Below the pieces are notes generated by a model. It did not search any database. It had not been told where the DNA came from and saw only the letters and a list, made by a program, of their open reading frames with translations. Both the position numbers and the translations under genes were made by a program. A stretch of 35,951 bases of DNA, taken from positions 1-35,951 of the forward strand of contig SHLQ01000009.1 in NCBI GenBank assembly GCA_004282895.1. The letters run 5' to 3'. The stretch is from Acidimicrobiales bacterium (GTDB taxonomy: Bacteria; Actinomycetota; Acidimicrobiia; Acidimicrobiales; SHLQ01). Below are positions 16,363-26,278 of the stretch, one piece after another (the first letter of the stretch is position 1; every line of letters begins with the position of its first letter).

Positions 16363-17508
16363 ATGACGAGTGATATGGAGGACGTGTGGTTTGGCATTGC
16401 CTCGCTCGGGAATCTGCTGTCGATCATTGGCCTGGTGACCTTCATCATCGGGTCCACCCGTGAGCGGGAGGTGCGCACGAGCGACGCGGACCTGGTGATC
16501 CCGCCTGCGGCGGCGATACTGGGCTTCGTGGCGATCGGGTACTCGTTTGGGTACGCCGACGGCAACACCTGGCTGGGCTGGCAGGGTTTCGGGCTCGCCG
16601 ATGACGCCTTGACCAGTGTTCGGTTGGCGTCGGAGGTGACCATGGTCGGCCTGGTCGCTCTGGGCGCGCTGGGTGGCGCCGTCGAACGGAGTACCCGAGC
16701 CGCGCAGGTCGGCGTTGGCGCCATCATCGGCACGCTCGCGCTCCCGCTGCTCGTACGTTCCGCAGACGTTGGACTCCTTTCCGACGTGTCGGTCGATGGT
16801 CAAACGTTCGTCGACCCTGCCGCACTTGCAAGCAGGTACTTGTTGCTTGGCCTCATGGGTCTCGTGGGTGCGCTGATCATCGGCCCGCGTCTCGGCAAGC
16901 TCGGGCCAACGGGCGAGTCGCGTTACGTGCCAGGCCGCTCCGAAGCCGCCTCCACAGTTGCGGGACTGCTGATCGCGACGGCGACGATCGTGGCGACGGC
17001 GGGCCGGCTCGTCGCCGTTCGACCGGCAACGTCGACCATCACCATTGGTCTGATCGCCGCTTCAGGCGGGTTGTTGGCGGCAGTTGTCACGGGGTACTTC
17101 TACGCCGGGCGGACGGAGGGATGGGCGTTGGCGCGTTCGCTGGTTGGTGGATCGATTGCGTCAACCGCAGCCGCGGCAACGATGTCGCCTCTCTGGGCGG
17201 CGGTTGTTGGCGCGGTCGGTGGTGTGCTGGTGTTCGTCGCTGATCGTGCGCTCGACTCGGCGCGCATCGACGACCCCGCCGGCATCTTTGCCATGTTTGG
17301 CCTGCCGAGCGCCTGGGGGTTGCTCGCGGTGACGATGACGTCCCCGGATCGAGGACTCGACCAACTGGCGGCGCAGATGAGCGGCACGCTGATCGTGGCG
17401 TCGTGGGCGGTGGTGATCTCGGCGGTCAGCTTCGGTGCCGCCCGAATGTTGGGTGTTCTGCGGATTGGCGACGTCGAAGAACGAGAAGGGCTCAGCCCGT
17501 CCGGCTGA
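16363..17508 (+). CDS. Ammonium-transporter-like (Amt) membrane protein lacking pore histidines
   Basis: A 381-residue protein with about ten or eleven membrane segments, laid out like the Amt/Mep/Rh family. YSFGYADGNTWLGWQGF matches the Amt GDGNxFIG region near residue 60, ALGGAVERS matches the SGAIAER helix, and VGALIIGPRLGK matches ALVLGPRKG. WAAVVGAVGGVLVFVADRAL followed by IDDPAGIFAMFGLPSAWG matches the IDDPVGAFAVHGVGGIWG region. Both conserved pore histidines are gone: the first motif reads DPAALASRYLLLG where Amt has GGTVVH, and the second reads FGLPSAWG where Amt has HG. Ordinary ammonium conduction is therefore doubtful, and a sensor or a different substrate is possible. ATG 16363 follows an AGGCGAG; ATG 16375 is also possible. 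It diverges from the GGDEF/EAL gene, and its last 17 bp overlap the convergent glutamate dehydrogenase gene. Confidence 0.75.
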   Translation: MTSDMEDVWFGIASLGNLLSIIGLVTFIIGSTREREVRTSDADLVIPPAAAILGFVAIGYSFGYADGNTWLGWQGFGLADDALTSVRLASEVTMVGLVALGALGGAVERSTRAAQVGVGAIIGTLALPLLVRSADVGLLSDVSVDGQTFVDPAALASRYLLLGLMGLVGALIIGPRLGKLGPTGESRYVPGRSEAASTVAGLLIATATIVATAGRLVAVRPATSTITIGLIAASGGLLAAVVTGYFYAGRTEGWALARSLVGGSIASTAAAATMSPLWAAVVGAVGGVLVFVADRALDSARIDDPAGIFAMFGLPSAWGLLAVTMTSPDRGLDQLAAQMSGTLIVASWAVVISAVSFGAARMLGVLRIGDVEEREGLSPSG

Positions 17509-20500
17509 TCAGGCTTCGCACTTCGCGAGACGCCACCAGCAGGTTGGTCAGGTCTCCGATCGCTGTGGCCCGGATGTCGGCCATCGTTTGGCGGTAGTAC
17601 GACACGGGACCGTCGTTCTTGCGAATCCACGCCTCCACCTTCTGATCCGGATCCAGATCGACAAGGTCGGAGGATGCGACGCTCGCCGTCAATGCACGGT
17701 GGTCGGCGTGCAGGTCGCCTCGAAGGGTGAGTCGGGCAAGTGTCTCCCACTGGGTGTTCCGGGGCAGTGCGAGGATGCGGTCCCGAAGCCAGGTGAGATC
17801 GAGTCGCTCGGCCAGATCGAAGTACATGGCGGCGACGGTCTCGACGTCTTCCTCGACGTTTGTAGCGACTTCGACGATGTCCAGAGCCGCGACCGACGGG
17901 CCGAGAGCGGCGGCTCGACGGGCCATCTCCGCCGGCACACCGGCAGTCTCGAGTTCTTTGAGGCGCACCTCGAAACTGGTCTTGTCGAGTCCCATGAAGT
18001 ACTTGTCGAGATTTCGGGTGGTCGCTCGCACATCCGCACCCAGATCGAGGACGGCCGCGCCCGGACTGAACGGGTATGGGCGGCTGCGAAGCAGAAGCCG
18101 AGTGGCCCGCTCGGCCAACTGGCGACCTCGCAGGTGCACACCCATCTGTTCATCCGACGGCATCGCGTTGTCGAGGGCCATAACCGAGTGGGTGAGGTCG
18201 TCGAGTTCGAATATCTCCCACGCGGCCATGTGGGCGGCGGCGATCTCCCCGGGGGGTGCGGACGTCTCCTGGCTGAGGCGATAGATGAGGCTGGTCCCGC
18301 CGCGGTTCACGACCCGGTTGGCGATCATGTTGGCGATGATCTCGCGCCGAAGCGGATGGGCCTTGATCTGCTCCGCGAATCGTTCGCGCAGTGCGGTGGG
18401 GAAGTAGGAGACGAGTAGCGGTACGAAGTATTCATCATCAGGAACCTGTGATTGGAGCAGATCGTCCTGAAGGATGTTCTTGGTGTAGGCGACGACGACA
18501 GCGAGCTCGGGTGCCGTGAGGCCGCTGCCGTTAAGACGGCGTTCGGCCATCTCCTCCGCGTCGGGCAGCCGCTCAAGTTGCCGGTCGAGTAGCCCCTGCA
18601 CTTCGAGATGGGTCAGATACCTCGCATGGACATCGACCATGCTGGCGGCTTCGGTGCGCTCGGTGCTCAGGAGCTGCGTTTGGAAGTAGTTGTGCCCGAG
18701 GACGAGACCCGCAACCTCGTCGGTCATCTCCTCGAGAAGTTCCGTGCGCTGCTTCGCCGTCAGGTCGCCTTCGAGCACGATCTGATCGAGCAGAATCTTG
18801 ATGTTGACCTCGTGGTCGGAGCAGTCGACCCCGCCCGCATTGTCGATGGCGTCGGTGTAGAGCCGACCATCGTTGCGAGCGAACTCGACCCGGCCTTTCT
18901 GCGTCATACCAAGGTTGCCACCCTCACCAACAACCTTGACGTTCAGCTGTGCACCGTTCACCCGAATGGCGTCGTTGGCTTTGTCGCCGACGTCCGCATG
19001 GGATTCGTCGGACGCTTTGACGTACGTGCCGATGCCACCGTTCCACAGAAGGTCGGCGGGTGCGCGCAGAATCGCCGTGATCAATTCATCGGGCGTGACG
19101 GTTGCGCTTTCCAGGTTCAGTACCGACTTCGCTTCTTCGCTGAGCGAGATCGACTTCGCGCTTCGTTCGTAGACGGCGCCACCGGTGGAAAGCAGCGACT
19201 GGTCGTAGTCCGCCCAGCTCGAGCGGGGCATGGCGAAGAGGCGTTGCCGCTCGGTGTGTGTCGAGCTGGGGTCAGGATCGGGGTCGATGAAGATGTGCAT
19301 GTGGTTGAACGCTGCGACGAGCTTCATCTGGTCGCTTTGGAGCATGCCGTTGCCGAAGACGTCTCCGGCCATATCGCCGATTCCGACTGCGGAGAATGGT
19401 TCGGTCTGGACGTCGCGGCCGAGTTCGCGGAAGTGGCGCTTTACCGACTCCCACGCACCCCGAGCGGTGATACCCATGGCCTTGTGGTCGTACCCATTCG
19501 ATCCACCGGACGCGAAGGCGTCACCGAGCCAGAAGCCTCGCTCGAGAGAGATGGCGTTGGCCAGATCAGAGAAGGTCGCCGTGCCTTTGTCCGCGGCCAC
19601 CACGAGGTAGGGGTCGTTGAGATCGCGGCGCACGGTGTTCGGTGGTGGTACGAACCGGCCTTCGACCTGATTGTCCGTGAGATCGAGCAATGCCCCGACG
19701 AAGAGCTTGTAACACGCCTCGACCTCGGCCTGGAGTTCGGCCCGATCGGCCGGACGCCGCTTGAGTACGAAGCCCCCCTTGGCGCCGGCGGGCACGATCA
19801 CGGCATTCTTCACCATCTGGGCCTTGGCCAGACCCAGGACCTCGGTGCGATAGTCCTCATTGCGGTCGCTCCAACGGAGACCACCACGTGCAACCGGGCC
19901 AGACCGAAGGTGCACACCCTCGAATCGCGAAGAGAAGACGTAGATCTCAAATTTGGGCCGCGGTTCTGGCAGGTCGGTGATGTTGGTCGGATCCAGTTTC
20001 AACGCGAGATACGGCTGGTGGCTGCCGTCTTCGTTGACTTGGAAGTAGCTCGTCCGCAACGTCGACTCGATGAGGTTGTAGAACCGCCGGATGATCCGGT
20101 CCTGGTCGAGGCGTGAGATCTGATCGAGTGCAGCTTCGATCGCATTTCGGATCGCAGCGACAAGTGCGTCTCGATCGACCCGTTCGGGATCGAACGACGC
20201 CAGGAACAGATCGACGAGCATGCGCGAGATGTTGGCATGCTCCTCAAGTGTCTCTTCGATGTACACCTGGCTTTGCGGGATGCCGGCTTGTTGGAGGTAC
20301 CGGGCATACGCCCGCAACACGCCCACCTCTCGCGGGTGGAGACCGGCCGCGAGCACCAGTCGGTTGAAGCCGTCGTCGCCGAGATCCCCCGCCCACACCG
20401 TGGAGAACGCCTCTTCCAGCAGGTCCGACGCTTCCGCAAAGTCGAGCGATTCATCGGGGTGTTCGAGCGAGAAGTCGTACACCCACACGGGGTCCTGTCC

Positions 20501-22300
20501 GTCCGGGGTAACGCGGTAGGGGCGTTCATCCAGGACGGTCACACCCAGATTGGTGAGCGTCGGCATCACCTTCGTCAGGGAGACGCGGTCACCGCGTTGA
20601 TACAGCTTGAGTTTGAATTCCCGGCGGGGGTGACCGGGTTCGCGGTACACCGCTATCCGGGGCGGCGCGCCGGGGACGGCGTGCTCGATCTCTTCGGCGT
20701 CAGCCACAGCCGTCCGGGGATCGAACGCGTTGCGATACGTGTTCGGAAAAGCGTGGGCGTAGGTCCGTCCGAGCGTGACACCCACGTCCTCGCCGAAGTA
20801 GTGGACGAGCTCGGCATGGAAGTCGTCGTCCCAGTCCTGAATGAGCTCCGCGATCTTGTCCTGGAGTGAGTCCACGTCAACGGTCGTTGGATCCGTGTCC
20901 CCAGCGCGGACGAGGAAGTACAGCCGAGCCAGCACCGACTCGGAGATCTCGGTGTTCCATTGCGCGATCGTGCCGCCGTAGGCCTCTTCGAGAAGCGCCT
21001 GGATCCCTTCACGGCTGGCGGTGTTGTAACGGTCCCTCGGTAGGTAGACGAGGCAGGTGATGAACCGACCGAAGATCTCCGGGCGAGCGAAGAGTCGGAG
21101 CCGGCGCCGTTCCTGAAGACCGGCGATGGCCATTGATGCGTCGAACAAGTCGTCGCTCGTCATTTGGAACAACTCGTCGCGCGGGTACTTCTCGAGAATG
21201 GTCATCAGACGTTTCTCGTCGTGACCTCCTGGCGGATATGCCGCGCGATCGACCACTTCGGCGACGATGCGTTGGACCCTCGGAATCCTTCTGACGCTCC
21301 GGCTGTAGGCCTCGGCAGAGAGCAACCCGAGGAATCGGCGTTCACCGACCACGTTGTGGTCTTCGTCGAAGACCTTGATGCCGACGTAGTCCATGTAGGA
21401 CGCACGGTGAACAGTGGCTTTTGTCGTCGCCTTGGTCAGATTCAACAGCCGTTGGTCGTGGATCCGTTCGCGGCTGCCCTGCGGCATCTGCGCGACGGGC
21501 CTCGGGGGACGAGTCTTGGTACTGCTCAGAATGCCGAGGCCAGAGCCAGCGACTGCTCCGAGCATCTCCTCGCCATTGACCTGGGTCAGTTCGTACTCGC
21601 GATAGCCGAGAAAGGTGAAGTGGTCGTCCGCGAACCACTCGAGGAGCTGTTGGGTTTCGGAGATTTCCTTGTCGGGGAGAGGTAGGGGCTCGGTCGGCAA
21701 CGCCTCAGCGATGTCGCGCATCCTCTGCTGCATCGGCCGCCAGTCCTGTACCGCGGCGCGCACATCGACGAGTACTTGCCGCAGGTTGGCTTCGATATTT
21801 GACAGCCCTTGGTCGTTGCCTTGGCGATCAACTTCAACCTGAATGAAGGAGGCCGCTTCACCATCACGACCATCGGCTCGGCCGAACGTCCCATCCGCGG
21901 CCCGATGATCGACCATGACCGGGTGGACAACAAGGTGAATGCCGAGCTCGAGCCGGCTGATCTCCATGATCACCGAGTCGACGAGGAACGGCAGATCGTC
22001 CGTCACGATGAGGATGATCGAGTGATCGCTTTCCCACCCATCGACCGAAACGCGGGGATTCACGCCCCGGACCTCGGTACTGCCCGGCTGCCACGACTGG
22101 GCCAACTGCAGATGATCCGCGGCTGCGCCGAAGAGGTCCTCGGATCGACGTGCCGTCAGGTCCTGCGAGTCGACGTGAACGTAGTAGTGCGCGAGATACG
22201 GCCCAAGTCCGGGGACGCCCGCGGTTGCGGCCGTGTCTGCGTGCGATTGAATTCGCTCGATGGCGGATTCGATGTGCTGGCTCGCGCCGTTGCGGTCCAT
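17492..22300 (-). CDS. gdhB: NAD-specific glutamate dehydrogenase, large (180-kDa) type
   Basis: Oxidatively deaminates glutamate to 2-oxoglutarate with NAD. At 1602 residues it matches the L_180 class of actinobacteria and proteobacteria, with a long N-terminal ACT-like regulatory part and a C-terminal tail around the catalytic core. Core motifs include GPVARGGLRWSDRNEDYRTE near residue 805, MVKNAVIVPAGAKGGFVLKR near 820-840 with the catalytic lysine region, GIGDMAGDVFGNGML near 970, and VVGEGGNLGMTQKGRVEFA. The ATG at 22300 has a TACTCT box 8 nt upstream and no Shine-Dalgarno. It follows the SnoaL-like gene on the same strand by 54 bp and converges on the Amt-like gene, placing two nitrogen-related genes end to end. 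In mycobacteria this class is controlled by GarA; no garA is present here. Confidence 0.96.
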   Translation of the reverse strand: MDRNGASQHIESAIERIQSHADTAATAGVPGLGPYLAHYYVHVDSQDLTARRSEDLFGAAADHLQLAQSWQPGSTEVRGVNPRVSVDGWESDHSIILIVTDDLPFLVDSVIMEISRLELGIHLVVHPVMVDHRAADGTFGRADGRDGEAASFIQVEVDRQGNDQGLSNIEANLRQVLVDVRAAVQDWRPMQQRMRDIAEALPTEPLPLPDKEISETQQLLEWFADDHFTFLGYREYELTQVNGEEMLGAVAGSGLGILSSTKTRPPRPVAQMPQGSRERIHDQRLLNLTKATTKATVHRASYMDYVGIKVFDEDHNVVGERRFLGLLSAEAYSRSVRRIPRVQRIVAEVVDRAAYPPGGHDEKRLMTILEKYPRDELFQMTSDDLFDASMAIAGLQERRRLRLFARPEIFGRFITCLVYLPRDRYNTASREGIQALLEEAYGGTIAQWNTEISESVLARLYFLVRAGDTDPTTVDVDSLQDKIAELIQDWDDDFHAELVHYFGEDVGVTLGRTYAHAFPNTYRNAFDPRTAVADAEEIEHAVPGAPPRIAVYREPGHPRREFKLKLYQRGDRVSLTKVMPTLTNLGVTVLDERPYRVTPDGQDPVWVYDFSLEHPDESLDFAEASDLLEEAFSTVWAGDLGDDGFNRLVLAAGLHPREVGVLRAYARYLQQAGIPQSQVYIEETLEEHANISRMLVDLFLASFDPERVDRDALVAAIRNAIEAALDQISRLDQDRIIRRFYNLIESTLRTSYFQVNEDGSHQPYLALKLDPTNITDLPEPRPKFEIYVFSSRFEGVHLRSGPVARGGLRWSDRNEDYRTEVLGLAKAQMVKNAVIVPAGAKGGFVLKRRPADRAELQAEVEACYKLFVGALLDLTDNQVEGRFVPPPNTVRRDLNDPYLVVAADKGTATFSDLANAISLERGFWLGDAFASGGSNGYDHKAMGITARGAWESVKRHFRELGRDVQTEPFSAVGIGDMAGDVFGNGMLQSDQMKLVAAFNHMHIFIDPDPDPSSTHTERQRLFAMPRSSWADYDQSLLSTGGAVYERSAKSISLSEEAKSVLNLESATVTPDELITAILRAPADLLWNGGIGTYVKASDESHADVGDKANDAIRVNGAQLNVKVVGEGGNLGMTQKGRVEFARNDGRLYTDAIDNAGGVDCSDHEVNIKILLDQIVLEGDLTAKQRTELLEEMTDEVAGLVLGHNYFQTQLLSTERTEAASMVDVHARYLTHLEVQGLLDRQLERLPDAEEMAERRLNGSGLTAPELAVVVAYTKNILQDDLLQSQVPDDEYFVPLLVSYFPTALRERFAEQIKAHPLRREIIANMIANRVVNRGGTSLIYRLSQETSAPPGEIAAAHMAAWEIFELDDLTHSVMALDNAMPSDEQMGVHLRGRQLAERATRLLLRSRPYPFSPGAAVLDLGADVRATTRNLDKYFMGLDKTSFEVRLKELETAGVPAEMARRAAALGPSVAALDIVEVATNVEEDVETVAAMYFDLAERLDLTWLRDRILALPRNTQWETLARLTLRGDLHADHRALTASVASSDLVDLDPDQKVEAWIRKNDGPVSYYRQTMADIRATAIGDLTNLLVASREVRSLISRTG

Positions 22301-22354
22301 TGCAACCGAGAGTACTTCGACGATCGGTGCCGAGGGAAACTTGGGTGCGAATCG

Positions 22355-22750
22355 CTAGTCGGCCAACGCCTCGCGAAACGAAGCGGTGTCCGCATGGACC
22401 TCGTAGCTCACGATCTTCCCGTTCATCACGCCGAAGATGTTGCACATCGCCCCGTGAATGACCGCGCCGGTTCGCTTCACCCGCCACGTTCCCGTCGTCT
22501 GGACGACGACGTGGTTCTCGGTCGTGATGGGTTCGTGCCGGTTGGCATCGACGATCTCGAGGCGGTCGCCGACCGCGGCAAGGAATTCGTCAAAGCCGTC
22601 GTGGCCGTCGAATCGACCCGCCCACGGGAGGTGCGATTCCTTCGCGTGGTACTGGACGACGATCTCCGGCGCGAGAAGCTCGTGCAGCGCTACGCCGTCT
22701 CGGGCGGCGAGAAGCCGATAGAAGTCCTCAACCAGCTCGGCCGACTCCAC
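22355..22750 (-). CDS. SnoaL-like (NTF2-fold) protein
   Basis: A 131-residue cytoplasmic protein with the cone-shaped alpha+beta barrel pattern of the SnoaL/NTF2 superfamily. VEDFYRLLAARDGVALHELL forms the opening helices, GHDGFDEFLAAVGDRL follows, and the strands VVVQTTGTWRVKRTG and CNIFGVMNGKIVSYEVHAD close the fold. Members include enzymes, ligand-binding and scaffold proteins, so no reaction can be named. The start is GTG 22750, two bases after the stop of the small membrane-protein gene, which implies coupled translation; no Shine-Dalgarno is visible. Glutamate dehydrogenase follows 54 bp downstream, and co-transcription with it is possible. Confidence 0.85.
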   Translation of the reverse strand: MESAELVEDFYRLLAARDGVALHELLAPEIVVQYHAKESHLPWAGRFDGHDGFDEFLAAVGDRLEIVDANRHEPITTENHVVVQTTGTWRVKRTGAVIHGAMCNIFGVMNGKIVSYEVHADTASFREALAD

Positions 22751-22752
22751 AG

Positions 22753-22989
22753 TCAGGACGCCGCTGCTTCGAGTTTGGGGCGGATCGAGAGTAGGTAGAT
22801 CAGTGGTCCGAGGAACCCGACGATGATGACGATCAGGAGCCAGGACACCTTGTGCTGCGCCGCGCGCTCCCAGGCGGCGTCGTCGTAGCGGAGCAGGTCG
22901 GTGATGGCCCAGATCATGAGGCCCAGTGGCACGGCGAGAAATGCGAGCAGGAGAAGGATGACGATCAGTTCTGTGGCACCGACATTCAC
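22753..22989 (-). CDS. Small PLDc_N-like membrane protein
   Basis: A 78-residue protein with two membrane segments. The first (ELIVILLLLAFLAVPLGLMIWA) leads into DLLRYDDAAW, and the second (VSWLLIVIIVGFLGPLIYLL) ends near IRPKL. This matches the PLDc_N family of short two-helix proteins named from phospholipase D-related N termini; their role is unknown. The frame is open to 23367, but GTG 22989 is favoured because a TAGTCT box sits exactly 7 nt before it and the upstream part is antisense to the dioxygenase gene. It is first in a minus-strand run with the SnoaL-like gene and glutamate dehydrogenase. Confidence 0.8.
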   Translation of the reverse strand: MNVGATELIVILLLLAFLAVPLGLMIWAITDLLRYDDAAWERAAQHKVSWLLIVIIVGFLGPLIYLLSIRPKLEAAAS

Positions 22990-22996
22990 GCGGGCG

Positions 22997-23002
22997 AGAC
23001 TA
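22997..23002 (-). promoter_or_regulatory. Putative leaderless -10 box of the small membrane-protein gene
   Basis: TAGTCT on the minus strand lies 7 nt before GTG 22989 and helps decide that start. No -35 is recognisable. Confidence 0.5.
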
Positions 23003-23055
23003 CCCGACTCCCACCCCCGGCCATCGTCGAGGTGAACCCCCGTGGGAAGGGTCGG

Positions 23056-23061
23056 TACAGT
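23056..23061 (+). promoter_or_regulatory. Putative leaderless -10 box of the TauD-like gene
   Basis: TACAGT lies 6 nt before ATG 23068, the classic spacing for transcription starting on the A of the start codon. It is 53 bp from the divergent -10 at 22997-23002. Confidence 0.55.
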
Positions 23062-23067
23062 CGATGT

Positions 23068-24135
23068 ATGAGCTCGCTTGCTGTTCACCCCAACGCGACG
23101 TGTGGCGCGTTCGTGTACGGCGTCGACCTGGCGAACCTCACACTGGCGGAGTTCGATCAGATCAAGGCCGCCTTCGCCGAGCACGGCGTGCTCTTCTTCC
23201 GAGACCAGGACCTCACGACCCGCCAACACATCGAGTTCGCCGAGTGTTGGGGTGAAATCAATGTGAATCGGTTTTTCACCGCGCACATGGATCATCCGGA
23301 GATCGCGATCGTCGCAAAGGAGCCGGACGACGAGACGAACATCGGCGGGTATTGGCACAGCGATCACAGCTATGACGTCGAGCCCGCTCTGGGTTCGATA
23401 CTCGTCGCACGCGAACTACCAACATCGGGTGGCGATACGCAGTTTGCCTCGATGCGTCGGGCCTACGAACAACTCGACACCCGGACGAAACATCGCATCG
23501 AACGGCTGCGAGCGGTACACAGCGTCCACCACGTATTCGGCGCAGAGGCCTACGCAGGTGCAGAACGCGGTGATTTCACCGATCGGCTGGGCAACAGCGA
23601 TGGCGCCGATGAGATGGTCGACGTGGCCCACCCAATGGTCATTCGCCACCCTCTCAGCGGCAAGAACGTTCTCTATGTGAACCCGACGTTCACCATCGCC
23701 ATCGAAGGAATGGACCATGGCGAAGCCATGGGTCTCCTCCACGGGTTGTACGACCATGCGACGAGCGACGATTTCACGTTCGACTTCGTGTGGGAGCCTG
23801 GCTCGGTCGCCATGTGGGACAACCGGGCCGTCTGGCACAGTGCCCGCAACGACTACCCGGGGCAACGTCGGGTCATGCATCGCATCACCATCGAAGGGTG
23901 TGCGCTCGAAGCTCCACCCGAACTTCAGCGAGCCGACCCAACGCTGGCGCAGCGGGCGGGCGCAACCATCGCGGGCGGTGTTGTCGCCGCGACCATGGAT
24001 GGCATCGGGATGGTCATCGAACCGGAGAGAACGAAACGACCCGATATCGAAATCGTCGGCGAGGCCCCCGAGGACGAACCCCACGACACTCCCGCGGAAC
24101 CTGGTGTGTCCTTCGGTGATCTTCCCGAAATCTGA
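23068..24135 (+). CDS. TauD/TfdA-family Fe(II)/2-oxoglutarate dioxygenase
   Basis: A 355-residue cytoplasmic non-haem iron oxygenase. Such enzymes hydroxylate a substrate, often a sulfonate, aryloxyacetate or amine-bearing acid, using O2 and 2-oxoglutarate. The iron triad is visible: His97 and Asp99 in GYWHSDHSYD, and a distal His near 256 in WDNRAVWHSARND. An arginine for 2-oxoglutarate follows in RRVMHRITIEG near 270. After the fold ends, a tail of about 80 residues (PTLAQRAGATIAGG and an acidic, Pro-rich end) goes beyond typical TauD. The frame opens at 22852, but ATG 23068 has TACAGT 6 nt before it and gives the family's N terminus (GAFVYGVDLANL). The substrate is unknown. ridA follows after 18 bp, with its own promoter-like box. 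Confidence 0.92.
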   Translation: MSSLAVHPNATCGAFVYGVDLANLTLAEFDQIKAAFAEHGVLFFRDQDLTTRQHIEFAECWGEINVNRFFTAHMDHPEIAIVAKEPDDETNIGGYWHSDHSYDVEPALGSILVARELPTSGGDTQFASMRRAYEQLDTRTKHRIERLRAVHSVHHVFGAEAYAGAERGDFTDRLGNSDGADEMVDVAHPMVIRHPLSGKNVLYVNPTFTIAIEGMDHGEAMGLLHGLYDHATSDDFTFDFVWEPGSVAMWDNRAVWHSARNDYPGQRRVMHRITIEGCALEAPPELQRADPTLAQRAGATIAGGVVAATMDGIGMVIEPERTKRPDIEIVGEAPEDEPHDTPAEPGVSFGDLPEI

Positions 24136-24140
24136 TCGGG

Positions 24141-24146
24141 TAGGTT
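24141..24146 (+). promoter_or_regulatory. Putative leaderless -10 box of ridA
   Basis: TAGGTT lies 7 nt before the ridA ATG at 24154, inside the 18-bp gap after the dioxygenase stop. It suggests ridA can be transcribed independently. No -35 is recognisable. Confidence 0.45.
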
Positions 24147-24153
24147 CGACCGC

Positions 24154-24540
24154 ATGCGAGAAGCGCTGACCAGTGAGACCGCCAAAGCCGTGGGGCCCTA
24201 CAGCCACGCGATCGAAAGTGAGGGGCTGGTGTTCTGCTCCGGGCAGACGCCAATTGATCCGGCAAGCGGGCAGCTCGCAATCGGTGGCGTGGCCGCCCAG
24301 ACCAACCAGTGCTTCGACAACCTGTTCGCGGTTCTGGCCGCGGGTGGACTGACGCCCGATGACGTCATCAAGGTGAACGTCTACCTGACCCATATGAGCG
24401 ATTTCACGCCGATGAACAACGCCTACGAAAAGCGCTTCTCCGAGCCCTTCCCGGCGCGCACCACTGTGGGTGTGGCCGGGTTGCCGTTGGGCGCGTCGGT
24501 CGAGATTGAACTCATCGCCCGGCGGCCCGAGTCGCGCTAA
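24154..24540 (+). CDS. ridA: RidA-family enamine/imine deaminase
   Basis: Hydrolyses reactive enamine/imine intermediates, such as 2-aminoacrylate released by PLP enzymes, to 2-keto acids and ammonia. The 128-residue length is typical. AVGPYSHAI at residues 12-20, [10 protein letters not shown] near 27, [12 protein letters not shown] with the key Arg102, and EIELIA with Glu118 correspond to the active-site residues of the archetypal RidA group. Serine dehydratase at the left of the window is the Fe-S type and does not release free aminoacrylate in the same way, so no direct pairing is claimed. It is 18 bp after the dioxygenase gene and just upstream of tRNA-Pro. Confidence 0.94.
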   Translation: MREALTSETAKAVGPYSHAIESEGLVFCSGQTPIDPASGQLAIGGVAAQTNQCFDNLFAVLAAGGLTPDDVIKVNVYLTHMSDFTPMNNAYEKRFSEPFPARTTVGVAGLPLGASVEIELIARRPESR

Positions 24541-24579
24541 CGCGACCGGTTCGGCCCGAGATACACTTTCGGAGCTACA

Positions 24580-24656
24580 CGGGTAGTGGCGCAGGTTGGT
24601 AGCGCGCCTCGTTCGGGACGAGGAGGTCGGAGGTTCAAATCCTCTCTACCCGACCA
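24580..24656 (+). tRNA. tRNA-Pro (anticodon CGG)
   Basis: A full cloverleaf is visible. The acceptor arms are CGGGTAG and CTACCCG with discriminator A and an encoded CCA end. The D arm contains GCGCAGGTTGGTAGCGC. The anticodon stem CCTCG/CGAGG closes the loop TTCGGGA, giving anticodon CGG, which reads CCG proline codons. The T arm is GGAGG-TTCAAAT-CCTCT with the last pair G-T. A TACACT box at 24562-24567, 12 nt upstream, may be its -10. No clear terminator follows. Confidence 0.96.
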
Positions 24657-24760
24657 ATCCTCGCCACCCTGGTTCTATGCGGCCCTACGTCCGGCGTCTT
24701 CGAGGTTGCGGTGTCCGGTGAGTTACGTTCGGTGGGACCACTTCACGAAGGACTCAACCA

Positions 24761-26274
<1,514 letters not shown>

Positions 26275-26278
<4 letters not shown>

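Noticed and set aside
16258-16803. N-terminal extension of the GGDEF/EAL receptor
   Set aside because: This part is the antisense of the Amt-like gene and precedes the natural first membrane segment; the start at GTG 16257 fits better.
18608-20116. 502-codon open frame on the plus strand
   Set aside because: It lies wholly antisense to glutamate dehydrogenase, has no recognisable domain and shows the Arg/Val/Gly-rich composition of a high-GC shadow frame.
23416-24393. 325-codon open frame on the minus strand
   Set aside because: Spans antisense to both tauD and ridA and lacks any domain.
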